From Rhynchonema sp. JSB1_4 (Eukaryota; Nematoda; Chromadorea; Monhysterida; Xyalidae), in the NCBI GenBank assembly GCA_030248065.1, contig JASAMV010004050.1, positions 1 through 64,000 on the forward strand: a DNA stretch of 64,000 nucleotides. Direction: 5' to 3'. Every line of letters starts with the position of its first letter. Position 1 is the stretch's first letter. Under the pieces are notes generated by a model. That model saw only the letters and a list, made by a program, of their open reading frames with translations. It ran no database searches and was not told the origin of the DNA. This document shows, piece after piece, positions 33,901 through 48,300 of this stretch. Both the position numbers and the translations under genes were made by a program.

Positions 33901-36900
33901 TTCAACCTCTACAGCCGCATACGGGTAAAGACTTCTGTGAGACAAACATTCTGTTGCTGTTTAACACCGCGTGTGGACTGTGGACTTCCTGTGTTGAGTT
34001 TGTTACTGAGTGTCGGTTGCAGTAGTCACGGATCTTTCAAGTGTAACATGGTGAAGGATCCCGTTTCACATGATACACGCTGTTCATATCATAAACGCGG
34101 CTTATTATCATAAGCTGGCCATCGTTTTGGCTTAATCATGTTTTCCGCTGCTGCCACAGCAGTCTCTGGGTCATGATGGCGTCACATACACTTGAAGTCT
34201 CCGGACATTCTTTGCCTGAACTAGAAGGGACAACGCCACGGTTATTTTATGATTCAAGAATATGTCACACTGAGGGCTGTTCTTTTACTGCCGTTGATGC
34301 ACTGTTGTCCCACTTCAAATGCCCCAATCACCCACATGTGCGCAGACGGCATGCTACGTGTAATTGTTTCAATTTGTTGTCGTAAACCATAGCGTATGTG
34401 GTACCAATATCATTGTGCATGTTTGTGCTGGTTTGTTCGATGATTGCTCACATGCCTGGCACGCTTATTTGTTTCGCAATAATTCAATTTTGTAAGCAAA
34501 TCATTCACAAACGACCTTATCCGGTTGTGCGATATCTGTTGTTGGACAGAAAATGGTGAATTTCCGCTTTGTTTGTCTTTGTCGTCGTCAATTTGGTTCA
34601 ACTCAGTTCCAAAATACCAGCTCAGAAGGAATTTGCTCAGTTAGTGCTGTTCGCTTGAAACCACATGTACTGTAGGTATATAGCAAGTACCTATACCACA
34701 TACGTACCTATACCTCGGGACGTGTACAATTGCATACACATTTTAATGCCTTATACATGTTTGTCAGGTTGGATATACTATGCTCTCATGGCTTTAATTA
34801 GCCGTAAACTCATCCAACCCCAATCTGACATGAGAGCCAGCTTGGTCCAACCCATCTTGACAAAACCCTATTGCTACCGTAGTGGTGCGTGCACATGTGT
34901 GGTTGCCCTGACCTCATTAGCGCGTCACAGAAGCGGCACAGAATGTTTGGGTTCTGGTGGTGGCGGATTGAAAGAGCCAAACTGTGACCGTCGGTTACAT
35001 GGGCTTTGCTGGTCTTCCGTACGTATCGGCATTGTCGAATGTTTGTCGGCATTTCCTTGCGTGCCACGGTTCATTTTCGCCCTGTGTCTGCACACCACTG
35101 TGTCGGCGCTGTACCGACACGCATCATCAGCAAACACCACCGGAATTTATTTCTGGTCACGGTGTTTAGTCCATGATTGGTGTATGTACGGACTTGAGCT
35201 TCGGAGCTTTTCTGTTTTTCAGCTTCTTTCAGTTTTGAGTATTGCCAGCGGTTGCGGTGCCTTCCCACATGTTCATAATTATGCGCGCGATCTTAGTCGA
35301 TTTCTGCAAATCTTGTGCATTTGCTCAACAAATAAAAGAGTCATTACGCGCTTTGTGTATTCAAGTCCGTTAATCTGCCAAGAGTCAGTGCTGGCGCCAC
35401 ACACTTGCACATGTTGACTCTGCACGACCCATCTTTCGCTGCGCGTCCATGTGTGTTTGCGTCTTGATGATGTATTCGTTTGTCTGTGGCTCGCGCACAA
35501 ATCCCATTTCCTTGTGGCGTGCCGTGCGTCAAAGCTCGATTTCCACATATGCACACGCTCGTATACATGGAACCAACCGGAGACTCTGTTTGCTGGTTCT
35601 AATGTTCGCACATGAGCAAGCTGGAGCCTGTTGCCGTCATCAGACTCAGATACAACTTTGGTCACCCCATCATGGTATGGTATGCATGTAATGTATACGC
35701 AACAACATTATGTAGCTCGGTGAACGAAACTGATAATTCAGGCTTTTATGGTATACCCAGTGAGAGAATCCGGTCGGACGACACCAATCTTGTCTCATGT
35801 TCAGTTGGAGCAGCTGGAGAACAGTACTTGTTGAGTTTGCGTTTGTTTCTCGTATTGGCGCTGTGGCGGCTTTGATTGCGTTTTTGGACCATGATGATGG
35901 AGCATTTGATACATCGTACTGCTGGCTTGACTGTCGTCTTGTGTTCCACGCTTGAGTCACGATGGCTCAATTGGAGTCTCTTTGTCGCCCTTTCGACTTC
36001 TTGGGCGTAAATCGTGTGATCCTTTCGCATCGTTTTCGTAGGTTACTGTTGCGATGTGGAGCGACGGTTATCAATTTGAGTTGTTTTGACTTGCTATGTT
36101 CGTTTTGCCCCGTCATAGTCGTTGTTTAGCTTTGTTCTAAAGTTTGCCAATCGGTTCGAAAAACTGTCAGATGAACCTGTTCGTTTCCTATGACGGCGGC
36201 CAGCCGCTTGGCATCTGTTATCAATATTGTTTTTTGGTCACCCTTCGAAAATTTCAGTGAAAAACGTTTAAGCAATGCGAAAGAGCGAAATGCGCTACTT
36301 TAGCCTTTCCTTTCGTAGTTTTTCAACACGCGGCTGCTCTGGACGCAATGGCTTTAAGAGCAACAATTAGTCAATTCGCGAAGCGTAATGGAGCTGTTCG
36401 CTTGTGCAATCATAGTTTGAAGTGCCATATCTGTATGCTCAAGAACTTCCGTCGACTTCTGTTGTTTGAACAGAGTATGAGCTGAGAAGGTCTGCTGCTT
36501 ACATTGAATAGGTACGAGTGATTTATCACGCCTTCGTTCTCGCACTGAAATTGCTCAGAGCTGTTCCTGCTACCATTTTGGTATGACTGAAGGTTATAAT
36601 GTGTATTTTTCCTACAACTACCCGACGTTAATTTTCGCTGTAGCATACCAAATTGCCTTTTTTTAAATTGTTTGATGGCTCGTTCACAGCCATTAAACAT
36701 CGGAAATAGCATTTATCTGCCAGCGTTTTTGTGTGATTCATTTCTATATTTTATGGACTCTGACAGAACAGACTCGGTTATCATGAAGCGGAACTGGCGA
36801 TGCTCATGCCCAACTCTCATGTGCGAGCTGATCCGCAAAAGTAATCTCTCTCTAATTCCGAACATAAACACTTGGGTATACCTACACATATACAGTGTGT

Positions 36901-39900
36901 CGTGCACACACTCGAGAGTTGCAACATAACGTTACACGTATTAATGTACAGGTAAGGTACATATCAGATAACATTGTTGAATTGCGCAATACGATTCAAA
37001 ACAGCGCCAATCCAGTCAAACAAACGCAACAATGCAGTCTGGTCGACCGGCAGCTGACGTATGGCGTAATAATGTGTGGGCACTGTATTTGATAGAGATG
37101 ATATCCTGTATCCGACGCACGTGCGCACAGCTGATGAAGTGCTGCTATTTGCTCTGTATGCTACGCACAAAGCGATCACTCTTGGGTTACTATCAAAGTC
37201 AACGGTCACCTCACGTCACCTCAAGTGGCTGAGTATTCTTTCGCTCATCTCCATTGAATGAACTGTGATCAAAAGTTGACTGGCCAGCATCGGCAAAAAT
37301 AAGACAAGATTTGGCGACCGGAACAATGTGTACATACCCATCCCTCGGCGTCACTTTTTTGTCACGATAATCTATAATGTACTACATGGCCGTTGGTTTC
37401 GGTCTCGGCGCGACACCACACACCACAACCAACTGCTTGCAAAATATCGGTGTGAGCTGGAATACATATACCTATGCACAGTATGTGCCTTGTAGGTACT
37501 ACCTATATGTATGTTTTGGTACATATACAGTATACATATGTACCTACGCGTGTGCGTTGATCACGAGTCTAGTTTTTGTGTTTGCGCAATGCGGTACGGT
37601 GTTAAATTCAATGTTGTGCTTGTGGTGCTTTTATGAAATCGGCATTGGGTTAGATATGGGTGGGTTGGTGCACTATCTGCCCAACACTTGGCTTGCTGTC
37701 CATACCAGCCAGTGTGCGCGCACACAACACAATACACAACCTGTGAGGTGGTTAGGCAGCCCTCGGTATGTTTGTTCAGTGCTCGATGATGACTGTACAC
37801 ACGTGTGCAGCAACACGTTATCGACGGTTGTACAGGGCTTGCATAAAGATTGTGAACTAACGTCGTGCTTATGCTCTGCATAGCACAGCTCAGTTGCACA
37901 ATAGTGCTTATGCTGTTCGACCGAATTGTTGGTCGAGTTGCTTTTGAGCACGCTTAGCGATGCGTATCGCATCCAGCTGACAAAGACAGGTGAACGGTGT
38001 CTGAGTGTTCTTTTGCTGCGCATTCTTGTGTTTTTTAATAATTCCACGCCACTGAGTTTTTGGCTGTTGAGCGAATGACACTGTCAGTTTTTCTTATTTC
38101 TTTTGTTGTGTCCAACCACAACGTACTGCGAATTCCTACATAGACTGCGCTGCATCAACATATCTGGTGGGTAGGCAAGGCACGAACCTCTTTAAGGCTG
38201 CTGCGGTCCCTCATCGGTTGTTTGGTCCATCAAGCATCGTTCTTCGATCTTACATCTTCTATTATCGGGTTTGTGTTATCAATAATTCACGCCGTTTGCG
38301 TGTGTGTCATAAAACAGTTCCGTTTTGTGCCAAAGCAAACAACCCACCCGTCCTTGTGATCAAACGGACGAGCTCATAATTCTGATCGTCAATGCATGGT
38401 CATTCAGCGTGTCGTTGTTTCAATGGTTGTTCATCCGCTGTTGCTGTGTCTGGGTTCGGATTGGTTTCGAAATTGCTGGTAATGTGTTCATAGGCTGTGG
38501 GAACAACTTTCTGGGTCAGTCGTCTTCTGCTTGAGTTGAAAGGAAGATGACCAGATTGGACATTTTCGTATTTTCATAGATGTTGACCTCTGACAGTGTT
38601 GCAATGCACCCAACAGGCACATGTGCAGGCAGCTGGCTACAGTATACCCGACCCAACCATTACGAAATGCATGAGTCGCCGCGGCGAGCACCATTACCGA
38701 ATGGCTTTTCATCTTGCGGCTGGTGGCGGGTGACCCCGCGGTCTTAATTGTTCATTCGGTCTCGTGTCTTGTCTGCCTCTGCGTCGGCGAGCAGCCACAA
38801 AAATTCTAGGTCCCATGTGGCCGTGCGATCCCTTGTTTTCCACTGTTTGTACATGCACGTAATGTCATCATGAACCAGCCAGCGACGCGACCACTGACTG
38901 TGCGACGGACAGCAGCGGTAAAATTGCACCGTGCCGCATATAATGCAGACCACAAAATGAGCATTAGACGAGGGGCCGGTGTGTGTGTGCGTGGTATTGG
39001 TTCCAGCGTCATGTATGCACATTTTGGCCTCGTGGTCGTACTGCAGTGTGAGTGTGTTCTTCTCTCATGTTCAACTGACATCAATAGCTCGTTCGTGAGC
39101 GCGCGCGCGGAGCATGTCGCGTGCCAGAGAGATAATAGCGGACACAATGTTGTCTACGTGGTGTACATGACCACCATCATGCATGTACGGGAGTTGGGCG
39201 TATGTGCGCAGGGTACCTTTGGTATAGCAGCAGCTAAAAACTGGCAGCTGCCAGTGCTGAGTGTTGGTTTAACCGCTCGGAATCGCTCGTTGAAACAGAT
39301 ACGCCAGAGAGCTGGCTGACCGGCAATATGCCTCCGTGTTGCTATGGGATCAGCATTGCTCCAAGAGAGTGGGGCATGTTTTTGATTCCGCCTCATATAC
39401 GCCTACTAGGGCACGGCAGCAGCAGCGCAAGGTGATCACTTATCATTGAGTGGTTCTGGCCTGCTTATGTGACTTATGACCAACTTTCAGCCGGTGGTTG
39501 TTAATCTATGGCCCCTGCCTTCGGGTCAATTACATATTCCACTAAGTCGCTTGGTGTCAGCACTCGATGTTTTATGCGCGTATCTTATTGTTTCTTGACC
39601 GACGACTGGCACCAAAGTGCACTGCACGACGTGAACGCAATGCATACGCTATTAGCTGGTCCGTTGGCTCGCCAGCACGCGTGTGACGAAACTGACTTCT
39701 GACCCATGGCGACACTAACATTTCATTTGCGCTCAGAAATTGAGAAATTCAGAATTGCGTTTCGCTCGCTCGTTTGTACGCTGATAAATTGGTGTTTCCG
39801 ACGACAGTCTGTATGTGATATAATGTTCGTTCTGTGTGTTTATACCGTGTTGAGCAACCGAGTTGAGCAAGTGTATTACAATTGGCATGTACGGTGCGTG

Positions 39901-42620
39901 ACCTGCCCTGGGCTTGACTGCTTCTTTACTCAATATTATTCTGCAAACTAAGTGTACAGTAAACGTACATATATTCCACTTCGCTGGAAAACAGTCCCTC
40001 ACGTTTTTCTGTTCAGGCAGTACATGACTCGTACACTTGTTTGGAACAACGTTCAACTCTGGAATTTGGGTTTGGGTAATCACCTTATGCAATAGGGGTC
40101 GTACCGAACCGAACATTGCTTTCTTTTTCATTTTTGAATAGAATCATTTTCGATACTTTCGAAGGGAATTTTACTGTGTACACAAGCACCGCACGCTTTG
40201 CATAATAAATTTAGCATCAAAACTGGTTTCTGCATAATTTTGATGTCAGTTGGGCACCGCGTCGCTCGTGACTACGTGTTTACAATTTAATTTTTTCAAT
40301 CATTATTCTGATATGTACGTTTCGATGCGACATGCAAAATGCGACCGAAATTTGCTGACGATCGATAGTTGCAGAAATATTTTGTTCCAGGTTCATGTTC
40401 ATGAAAATGAGAAATGTGCACACCCCGCAATCACAGTGCACACACACTTTCTTTTCATTCTGTCGACATAAACTTTTTCCACACGCGTGTCTTATGTATG
40501 ACATATCATTTAGGCAATGTCAGTGATAGCGTTCGATCTACACTACTGATCGATAGTGTACTCGTGAACAGAAATCTAATATGCACCGTATAGGAATCCC
40601 GGAATGTACCTGGTTCGGTAGTTGTACCGGTTTGTGTGCGCTTTTCTCAGCATGCGTCGCATTTTATGTGAAAAAGCTGGTGTAATGAAATAGTGATTGT
40701 TATTTGTTGTCGCCATTTTCTTTTTTCATTTCATTCAACCGACGAAACCAATTAGAATGGCATGCAATTTATTTTGCTATTTATGCTTGTAATTCTTCTG
40801 GTGCTGTCATACAGTACAATCAGCAGCGCAAGCATGTGATGGTAAAACTGTTTGTAACGGAAACCGCTCATTTGCTGAGCGTCGATAAAAAGGTTGGACG
40901 TTGGCTGTTTGACGAGAGCTGTAATAAAATCGTGCGCCCAGTTCAAGACGTTACGGAGTGTAATTTGTAGATGATGATGCGCCGCCGTGCACGTTACTTT
41001 ACTTTGCACCACTACATGTTTCGTGCACACGTTGGATTGTCTTCGTCGATTGAAGGAACTGGAATCAAAGTTTTGAATGTCGACCGTGAACAATGGCGAA
41101 ATTGATCTCAAATCGACGTGCGTTTAGGATACACCTGTTTTGCGTAAATTATAATGGACCAGACAACACATGTTTAGTTGAGTACGCACGTGTCTGAACA
41201 ACATCAAATACGCACACGTGGGATTGATTTTCGATCAAATCATCGTTCGTGCGAATTTCGCAGGCAGTTCGCATATGCACAAGACACGATAGTGCACCTG
41301 ACCACCGCACGTGGTTGACTGGGCGCTGTGACCTGTTTCGATACGTAAATCGACCACTGGCATTATTATATTTATTTGCGTTGTTGTTGTTTGTGTGGTT
41401 GTGGTATGTGAATATACATCCACCAGGTAACTTTGACTCGCTCATTGTTCTCTCTCGCACACTGACTGGCCTCTCTGACCAGTTGCGCGTGAATGAGTAA
41501 CTTGAGCCTATTGAGCTGAGTGGTGAACTTTTTAGGCAGGTGTCGCGTGTCTAACAACGCCACATTCAATGCATGTTGCTATCGTTGCAGTATTTTCATC
41601 GATGTTCACTCCCACACGCATATCTGCTGTTTCCCGCCGATAGGCATCGATTGATTAATTTGTCGACTTCTTCATTCAGACTGTTATCGGAAGATCCGTA
41701 TTGGTTGGTTATCTTCTCCCCCACCCCGAGGTTCTGATCCTTTTTTCGTCACATGTGAGGTATACGTATTCACCGAAGTGTGTACACTATTCAATTATTG
41801 GCAGACGTTGCAGTTCACAGCACACTCATGTGTTTGTTTTCTCTTCATTTCAATTCACGCTCGTGCCACGTTTGAAGTTGCCCAACGTGCGTGTTTTGCC
41901 AATCTCGAGCGCTCACCGCAGGCACAGACGCCCACGACAACCTCATCGTCGCGTGTATCTGAAAATGTAAATATCTATTTGCGAGAGGGCACTATGTTAA
42001 CTCTTCACTTCTCACCTCTCGGTCTCTAAAATAAGTAAACGCTTGCGTGTCTCAGTCTAAATATCGGAAGTTTACTTTCGATCGCTGCACTATTTTTTGC
42101 CCTTGTTTGATTTCATCTGTTGTCGACACCCACTTCTTTAATCGCGTAAAGTCGCAGTATGAAAACTGCACCACAGTTTTTCTTTGTTGCTCTGTCTTGT
42201 CTGCAGCACCATATCTGCGTCCATCACGAATTCAAAAACCGCATGCGCTTGCCTTGCGGTCTTTTTACGTGTCAAATCTGCAAAAGGCATTACAATCTGG
42301 ATTCGAATCTGATTATGTGCGTTTCAGCGATGTACAACAACGTGTGTGCATCATTCAATCGAGTAACAGCGTGTCGATTTGTATGCAAACTGGGTTTTTG
42401 TCATCGAATCTGGTTAAAAACAAAAAACCAATCTATGATTGCTGATAGGGCGATGCGAGAAACCTGTTCGCCGATGCGTGACTGGTCGCGCGACAGCAGT
42501 TGACTGTGACATCCATGTATGCGCTATCGACAGTCTGTGGTTGTCGGCTGATGATGTTTTCATTATGTCCATATCTTAATAACATATAGGGTCCGTCCCG
42601 CAGTCTCTTCACACAGCGTG

Positions 42621-42657
<37 letters not shown>

Positions 42658-45317
42658 CCACATGTTCATTATAACATATTTTCCGTACCATTTTTTGCGC
42701 TGCCGCCAACTCTCTTGTCATCATCATCATCATCATCTCATCCCATCGACAACAGAACCAGTTTTGCGAGGCGCCCTGTGTGTGTGCACGCGCGCGCGCA
42801 GATGATTTTGAACGATGCAGCAGCAGCAGCAGTCAACAACTGCGACCAGGCACTGTTATCGACGAGGTGTCGTTTCAATGATGTTGTTGTTGTGATTTGA
42901 TCAAGTCAAGCATGGCATGCCGCCAGTTGGTTCTGTGTTGGACGAAGTATGCACGGTCGAGAATGCGGCTGTCGTCCAACACACGCCAACCATGCGTCGA
43001 CGTGCAGTGTGGTGAGACCGGTACCTACATTGTCCCTTATTATACTTGTCCACCATTGCAATTGCCGTGATAATGCAATGCAACGGCGACAGATAAGTAA
43101 TATAGCACATTATACTTGTCGTGGTGTCTCACATGTGCGTGTGCGGTGCATGTGCTGCTGCAATGCAACACACACCATTCACAGAGCAGCAGTGACTGGT
43201 TGTTGTCTGTTGTGTCGTTGGCTACATACAACAACAACCATTGGTCCATCACATGTCCATGCACACTGCCACTGTTGTGTGTGTATGACCATGTTACATG
43301 TCGACCGTTTTTGGTGTTTAGTCAGCTACATACACGACACCACTTACCAGGCGGCACGACAATCTGCACTGTACGCTTGCCCGCCTGCTTCGGACAGAGA
43401 GAGACAGACATTTCCATTTGCGTGCTGCGGCGTTTAGGTTGAGCAACGTAATATGTAGGTACTATATGCCGTCTATGTGTGCATCATATCGACAGCAGTG
43501 GCGTACAGTCAGTCACAGTCAAAATTCATTTTCGCTCAACGTAACGCAACGCAATGGCCAGCGTTTTGGTCCAGCAGCAGCACAATGTTCGCTCGACGGT
43601 GCGCTTTTGCGTATGTGTGTATTCCACCAACGCACACGCGGGACTAGTTTACTTGCATCCACGTATAGTACGTAACGTGTACACATGTGGTAGTTATCGG
43701 TGGCCAGCCAAACTGCACGCTCATACTTATACGTAGGTATCTATACTCTATAATGCGGCTCCACAGTGTGGTTGCTCTATGGAATACTGCACAACGGGCC
43801 TGTTTTTATTCGCGACGAGATTGTTGGTTATTTTTTCGATGGAGTGAGTTGATCTTTGCGCACGCACAGACTGCGAGTGCAGTGGGTTCGCAGGCGCGAG
43901 CGTATGTAACTGAGAAGGGGTTTTTGATGCTGTCCGAGATCTTTTTTGATTATGTCATTGTCGTAAAATCGCTCGCGCTCTTTCGTCTGCGATGAGATTC
44001 ATAACTCACTCGTAAATGTCACGGGTTTTTGCGCACTTGGCATTTACCGAACCGTTCGACATTTCGTATGTGCACCTGTTTGTTCCCCGTTCTTCGTTGG
44101 AACTTCGAGACAACTTCTCAGTTCGAATTGGGTGTTGAACTTTTATCAACCTTACCTAAAGAGTACCTACATAGTTACTGGTATACAACAGGTGCACTGA
44201 TTTTGACTTATGCAGCTATCGTGTGAGTTTGTGACTCATCCCTTGTTATTTTGTCTCAGTCGACGGTAGTCACTTCGGCACCCAAACAGTTCATATTATT
44301 TGTTGAAATCTCATTTCACTTCTCGCTTGATCACAATGCGAGCCTGTTGTCCTTTTCTGTTCAATCACCTTATTTGATCGGGGCAACACTGCCGGGTCAT
44401 GTGTTATGTGTTGTTGTATGTCGTTGGCTCTCACTCACCAAGCAGGGGTCCACTCATGCTCACAGTGAGATTCAGCAGACCCATTCATTGGGAAATTTTC
44501 TTATTATTGCGTTTTGCCCATGTGAGCTGTAGTCACGATCGCCCGCGCATTATTGCGCGTTTTCGTTTGTTTTCTGATAACAGATTATTGCGCAGCGCTC
44601 TCTTTCATGTTCCGATATAATAATATCGAGCATGTGTCAGAACAGCGAACAACCGGCCGAATGTCTCAATGTTTGCCGACATACAGTAGGCGTTCCATTT
44701 TCCTGTTCCTTGATGTTGAATGCCTGAATCAAGGACCGATAGGTGTGGTAATCGGCGTCAAACCCAATCTCAAGCAGCGTCTTGTGACTCGTTTGGTGCA
44801 CGCGTGAGGTCGTGCGTGTCCATTTTGTTGCGATCCGCGTGTTTTCTTGAATTTACGATCAATCGTTAGTAGGAATTAGGTTAAGAAATAATGCCACCTT
44901 CTTTGCGTATGCATCGCGTCACACCCGGGCGTGTTCAGGTATCAATATCACCACCACAAATTCCCGAATGCTGTCACATTTATCACACACGTGTTCTTCT
45001 TGTCTTACAGGCCTCGCCATCGTACTTATAGTGTTTGTGTGCGTGCTGTGTACAGTGTGCTCTGTACCACTGTGCCCGCCGCTCCGCCTGCAATCCATGT
45101 ATACCGCTTGCCAACAACGCTCTCATTGATTCATATATATATATTATCGTCGTCGTCGTCGTGTGATCAACAAAAACGTCTCGCTATCTTCGCCCTCAAC
45201 AAACTTCAAATCGCCGTCGAATATCCAAGTGTGAGACTGTAGTTGCTGCTCATACAGTATATCGCTCCGCTTCTGCTGCCTATACATACCGTAACCCGCT
45301 GCTATAGCAGTCCAGTC
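27927..45317. other. 17.4-kb region with no supportable gene; muscleblind 5' flank
   Basis: Many open frames of 60-250 codons occur on both strands, but they overlap each other, lack domain motifs and do not join by splice phase. Simple repeats include TATG at about 32849-32868, CA at about 42623-42656, TCA at about 42719-42740 and CGT at about 45147-45161. The mixed composition without transposon ends contrasts with the 16-20 kb island. Position and size suggest non-coding first exons, long 5' introns or enhancers of the muscleblind gene, which is known to have a very long 5' region in other animals. Nothing in the sequence proves this. Confidence 0.5.
42623..42656. repeat. CA microsatellite
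   Basis: About 17 CA dinucleotides in an otherwise unique stretch. A TCA trinucleotide run (about 42719-42740) follows within 100 bases. Useful as a polymorphic marker; no gene is implied. Confidence 0.9.
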
Positions 45318-48300
45318 ATGAGCACCGGTGCGACACTATTCGCTGACGAGAACGGAATGCCGACAATGAACGGCAACAACGGCGCCGGCACACAGAACAT
45401 GGCGGCGGCGTCGATGCACGCCGCCGTCTATAACAACATTATGAACGTTAAGGACTCGCGGTGGCTACAGCTGGAGGTGTGCCGAGAGTTCCAGCGTGGT
45501 CAGTGCTCGCGAACGGAGCACGAGTGCAAATTCGCTCATCCGCCGCCGCATGTCGACGTGCAGAACGGAAAAGTCACCGCCTGTTATGATAGCATAAAGG
45601 TAACGTCTGGGTGGATCTTGAATGCTTCGCTTTCTTTTGTTTTGTAGGTTATGCGTAACAAAAACTGCACACGTATAGCTGTCTACCTGCCGCAGTTCTG
45701 TGACGCTGATGACAAAACGACGTTAGACGATTTTACGGAGGTATTCTTCCCATGAATACCTTTCCATACTGCCACATTACATATATATATACATACTACA
45801 TATACTGTAACTCCTTACATCAGCGATAACATATAAAAAGTCTCCAAAGTAAACACCAATCGAAGCATGACTAACTCGCACATTGTACTCAATTATCAGA
45901 ATATGTTTGTATGAAACGTCATCTAGTTATTGGCCTTGTGTTACGAACTTCATAATACAGACGACATCTTACTATTGTATGTACAGAACTGTGCTGTGAT
46001 TAATCAATGGATCGTAAATTAAACGTGTGGAAGGTGTGTCGTAAAAGAGACGCCGATCGTAAATTTGAATTCTGTACCCCAGGTACATACTCATTTCTGC
46101 GTGGGAAAGTAACCTGTCTGGAGATTATCGAGTTTATGTTCATGTTGGACTAAGTTTCGCTAAAATTCGAACCACTTTGGTGTAATTATTTTTGCGCTTT
46201 CTTTGAAGTCGATATATCCACTAGAGAGACACAAATTTCGTACCATGAAAAACTTTCCAGAAATAAATGTAATGCTGGTGAGAAATGTGGCGTATGTACA
46301 CATGCATGTTTGTTGACAATAATGTGTTGCGTGTTTGTTGTTAACAATTTTTGGTCGCAACACAATCACAAAAACCAATTTTTCATACGCTTTTTATTAG
46401 GATCGTGGATTCGCACGGATTTTGGATTTGTACACAAATAGGGGTGCAAAACGGGCATAAAATTTGTGTGTGTTTTTTCCGGAAATTGAATTTTTAGCTG
46501 TGATTGTGCAGTTTGCTACATGTGGATGTTTTTAAAAGTATGACGTATGCGTGCAACGGCACATTATTGCGTCCCCGATTAGTCTAAAATCGATTGTAAA
46601 CCAAAACTCACAACACCTGAATAAAGGGGTGATAACACCCTTGTGTTATTGTCAACTTTTTAGTTTCGGGGTTCATCAAATCGCCACACATAAGCGGAGC
46701 GCCACACTTGCGGCGATTATGGCATGTTGATTTTGACATATAGCACATTACGCGATGATGCATGTTAAGCCGTCATGCACACGAGTGAGCAATATTCCAG
46801 GTGCTATCCGTTCGTATACATTGCTATTGTGATTATGTAATCCCTATACCTGCATGCACCACACCAGCCTGGTCTGCTCCTGGTTTTAGTTCTGACTAAA
46901 ATCACTCCTCAGATAATGACTGAAGTCTGATCCGGTGAACTTTATAGTGACTGGAACAATTGTTGCACAATGCTCGATATTTTACACGTTTGTCTGCTGA
47001 AAGGAGGAATCAGTGCGCAAAAAAATTTATGGTCGGGTGTGTGTGGTGTGTTTGGTGTATGAATCGAAACTTTGAGGTGATAAACAATTTTTATGGGCGG
47101 AATTTGCCTCCCGTATTAAATAGAACTTGTTTGTTTGAGCAGGATTTGCCACTACTGCCTTCTTTTGGAGCTTTGTTCTCTCATTGTCGGTGGTCATGGT
47201 GGGCGTGACAAATGCTGAGTTTGGAAAATACAAGATTTGGCACCGAAACTTAATGGGTGTGACATATGCGGGTATGATGGGGTTATGTAGGGCAATGTTA
47301 ATGTCGGCCGATTTTATAATTTGCGGCTGATTTGATGCCGACCCTGCCATTCAGTTGATGTCAAAGTTGCAAATCGCGTGTCTTACAAGTTAAAACATTT
47401 CACCAAAAAATCTTGTTTGCATTGTTATCGATGAGCACTAAAAACCTGGCAGACTGGAAAAAGTGCACAAATTATGAAAATATGGATAACCAAGGCACAT
47501 AAACCGGAGGAGTGTCTAGTCAAGAAGAGAGCTTCGTTACCACCATTGTTGTGAAAATACAAACTAACATCACACGATAAAACAAGGGAACTGCGCCATT
47601 CAACATGATGTCGTAGTACATACTGTATGTAGCTATGTAATTCCAAAACCTAAATGTTGCCATCTGATCTCCATTCTTATTCCAGGGTCGTTGCACGCGC
47701 GAGAATCCGAAATGCAAGTATCTGCATCCGCCACAGCATCTCAAAGATCAACTGTTGATCAACGGTCGGAACAATTTGGCGCTGAAAAATCTAGTGATGC
47801 AACAGATGGCCGGCAACCCCGCGGCCGCGGCCGGACTCCAACCGACCGCGCTGCCGCCCGCGGCCAGCAACGGTTTGAACAACGCTGCTATGTTAGCGCT
47901 CAACCCAAACGTCGCCGCCGCTTTCACAGCTGCCGCTATGGTGCGTTTCGCTACCGTCGACCTTCCACATAAATGTAGACCATCGTTGTAGTCGTAGTGT
48001 GCTAGCGTCGATCTGTTATGGTTGTCGGATTGAAGATTACACGGTGAAGAAATGTCGGTCTTGTTGTGACCCTTGGGGACCGACTTCATTGATCTATGTT
48101 AATCCGCCACATGATGTGAGCCGTCATTCCCAATCGATCATTATGTTTGAATTTCGAGGTCGAGAAAAACAGACAAAATCACAATCCGACGATTATGACA
48201 GAATGACTGCCATGCCAACGGCAAGCAGACATGTCAAGTTGCCCCCTTTATAGCCGTATTACTACTGTGACCCATGGACGAACGCAGTAATTTGCTATTA

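Noticed and set aside
34665..35417. 250-codon plus-strand frame, the longest single frame in the window
   Set aside because: It overlaps three minus-strand frames of up to 85 codons, shows no domain, and has Cys/His/Ser/Tyr-heavy composition scattered without pattern; a chance frame in DNA of few stops is more likely.
42433..42669. Minus-strand frame with alternating Cys-Val
   Set aside because: This is a translation of the CA microsatellite.
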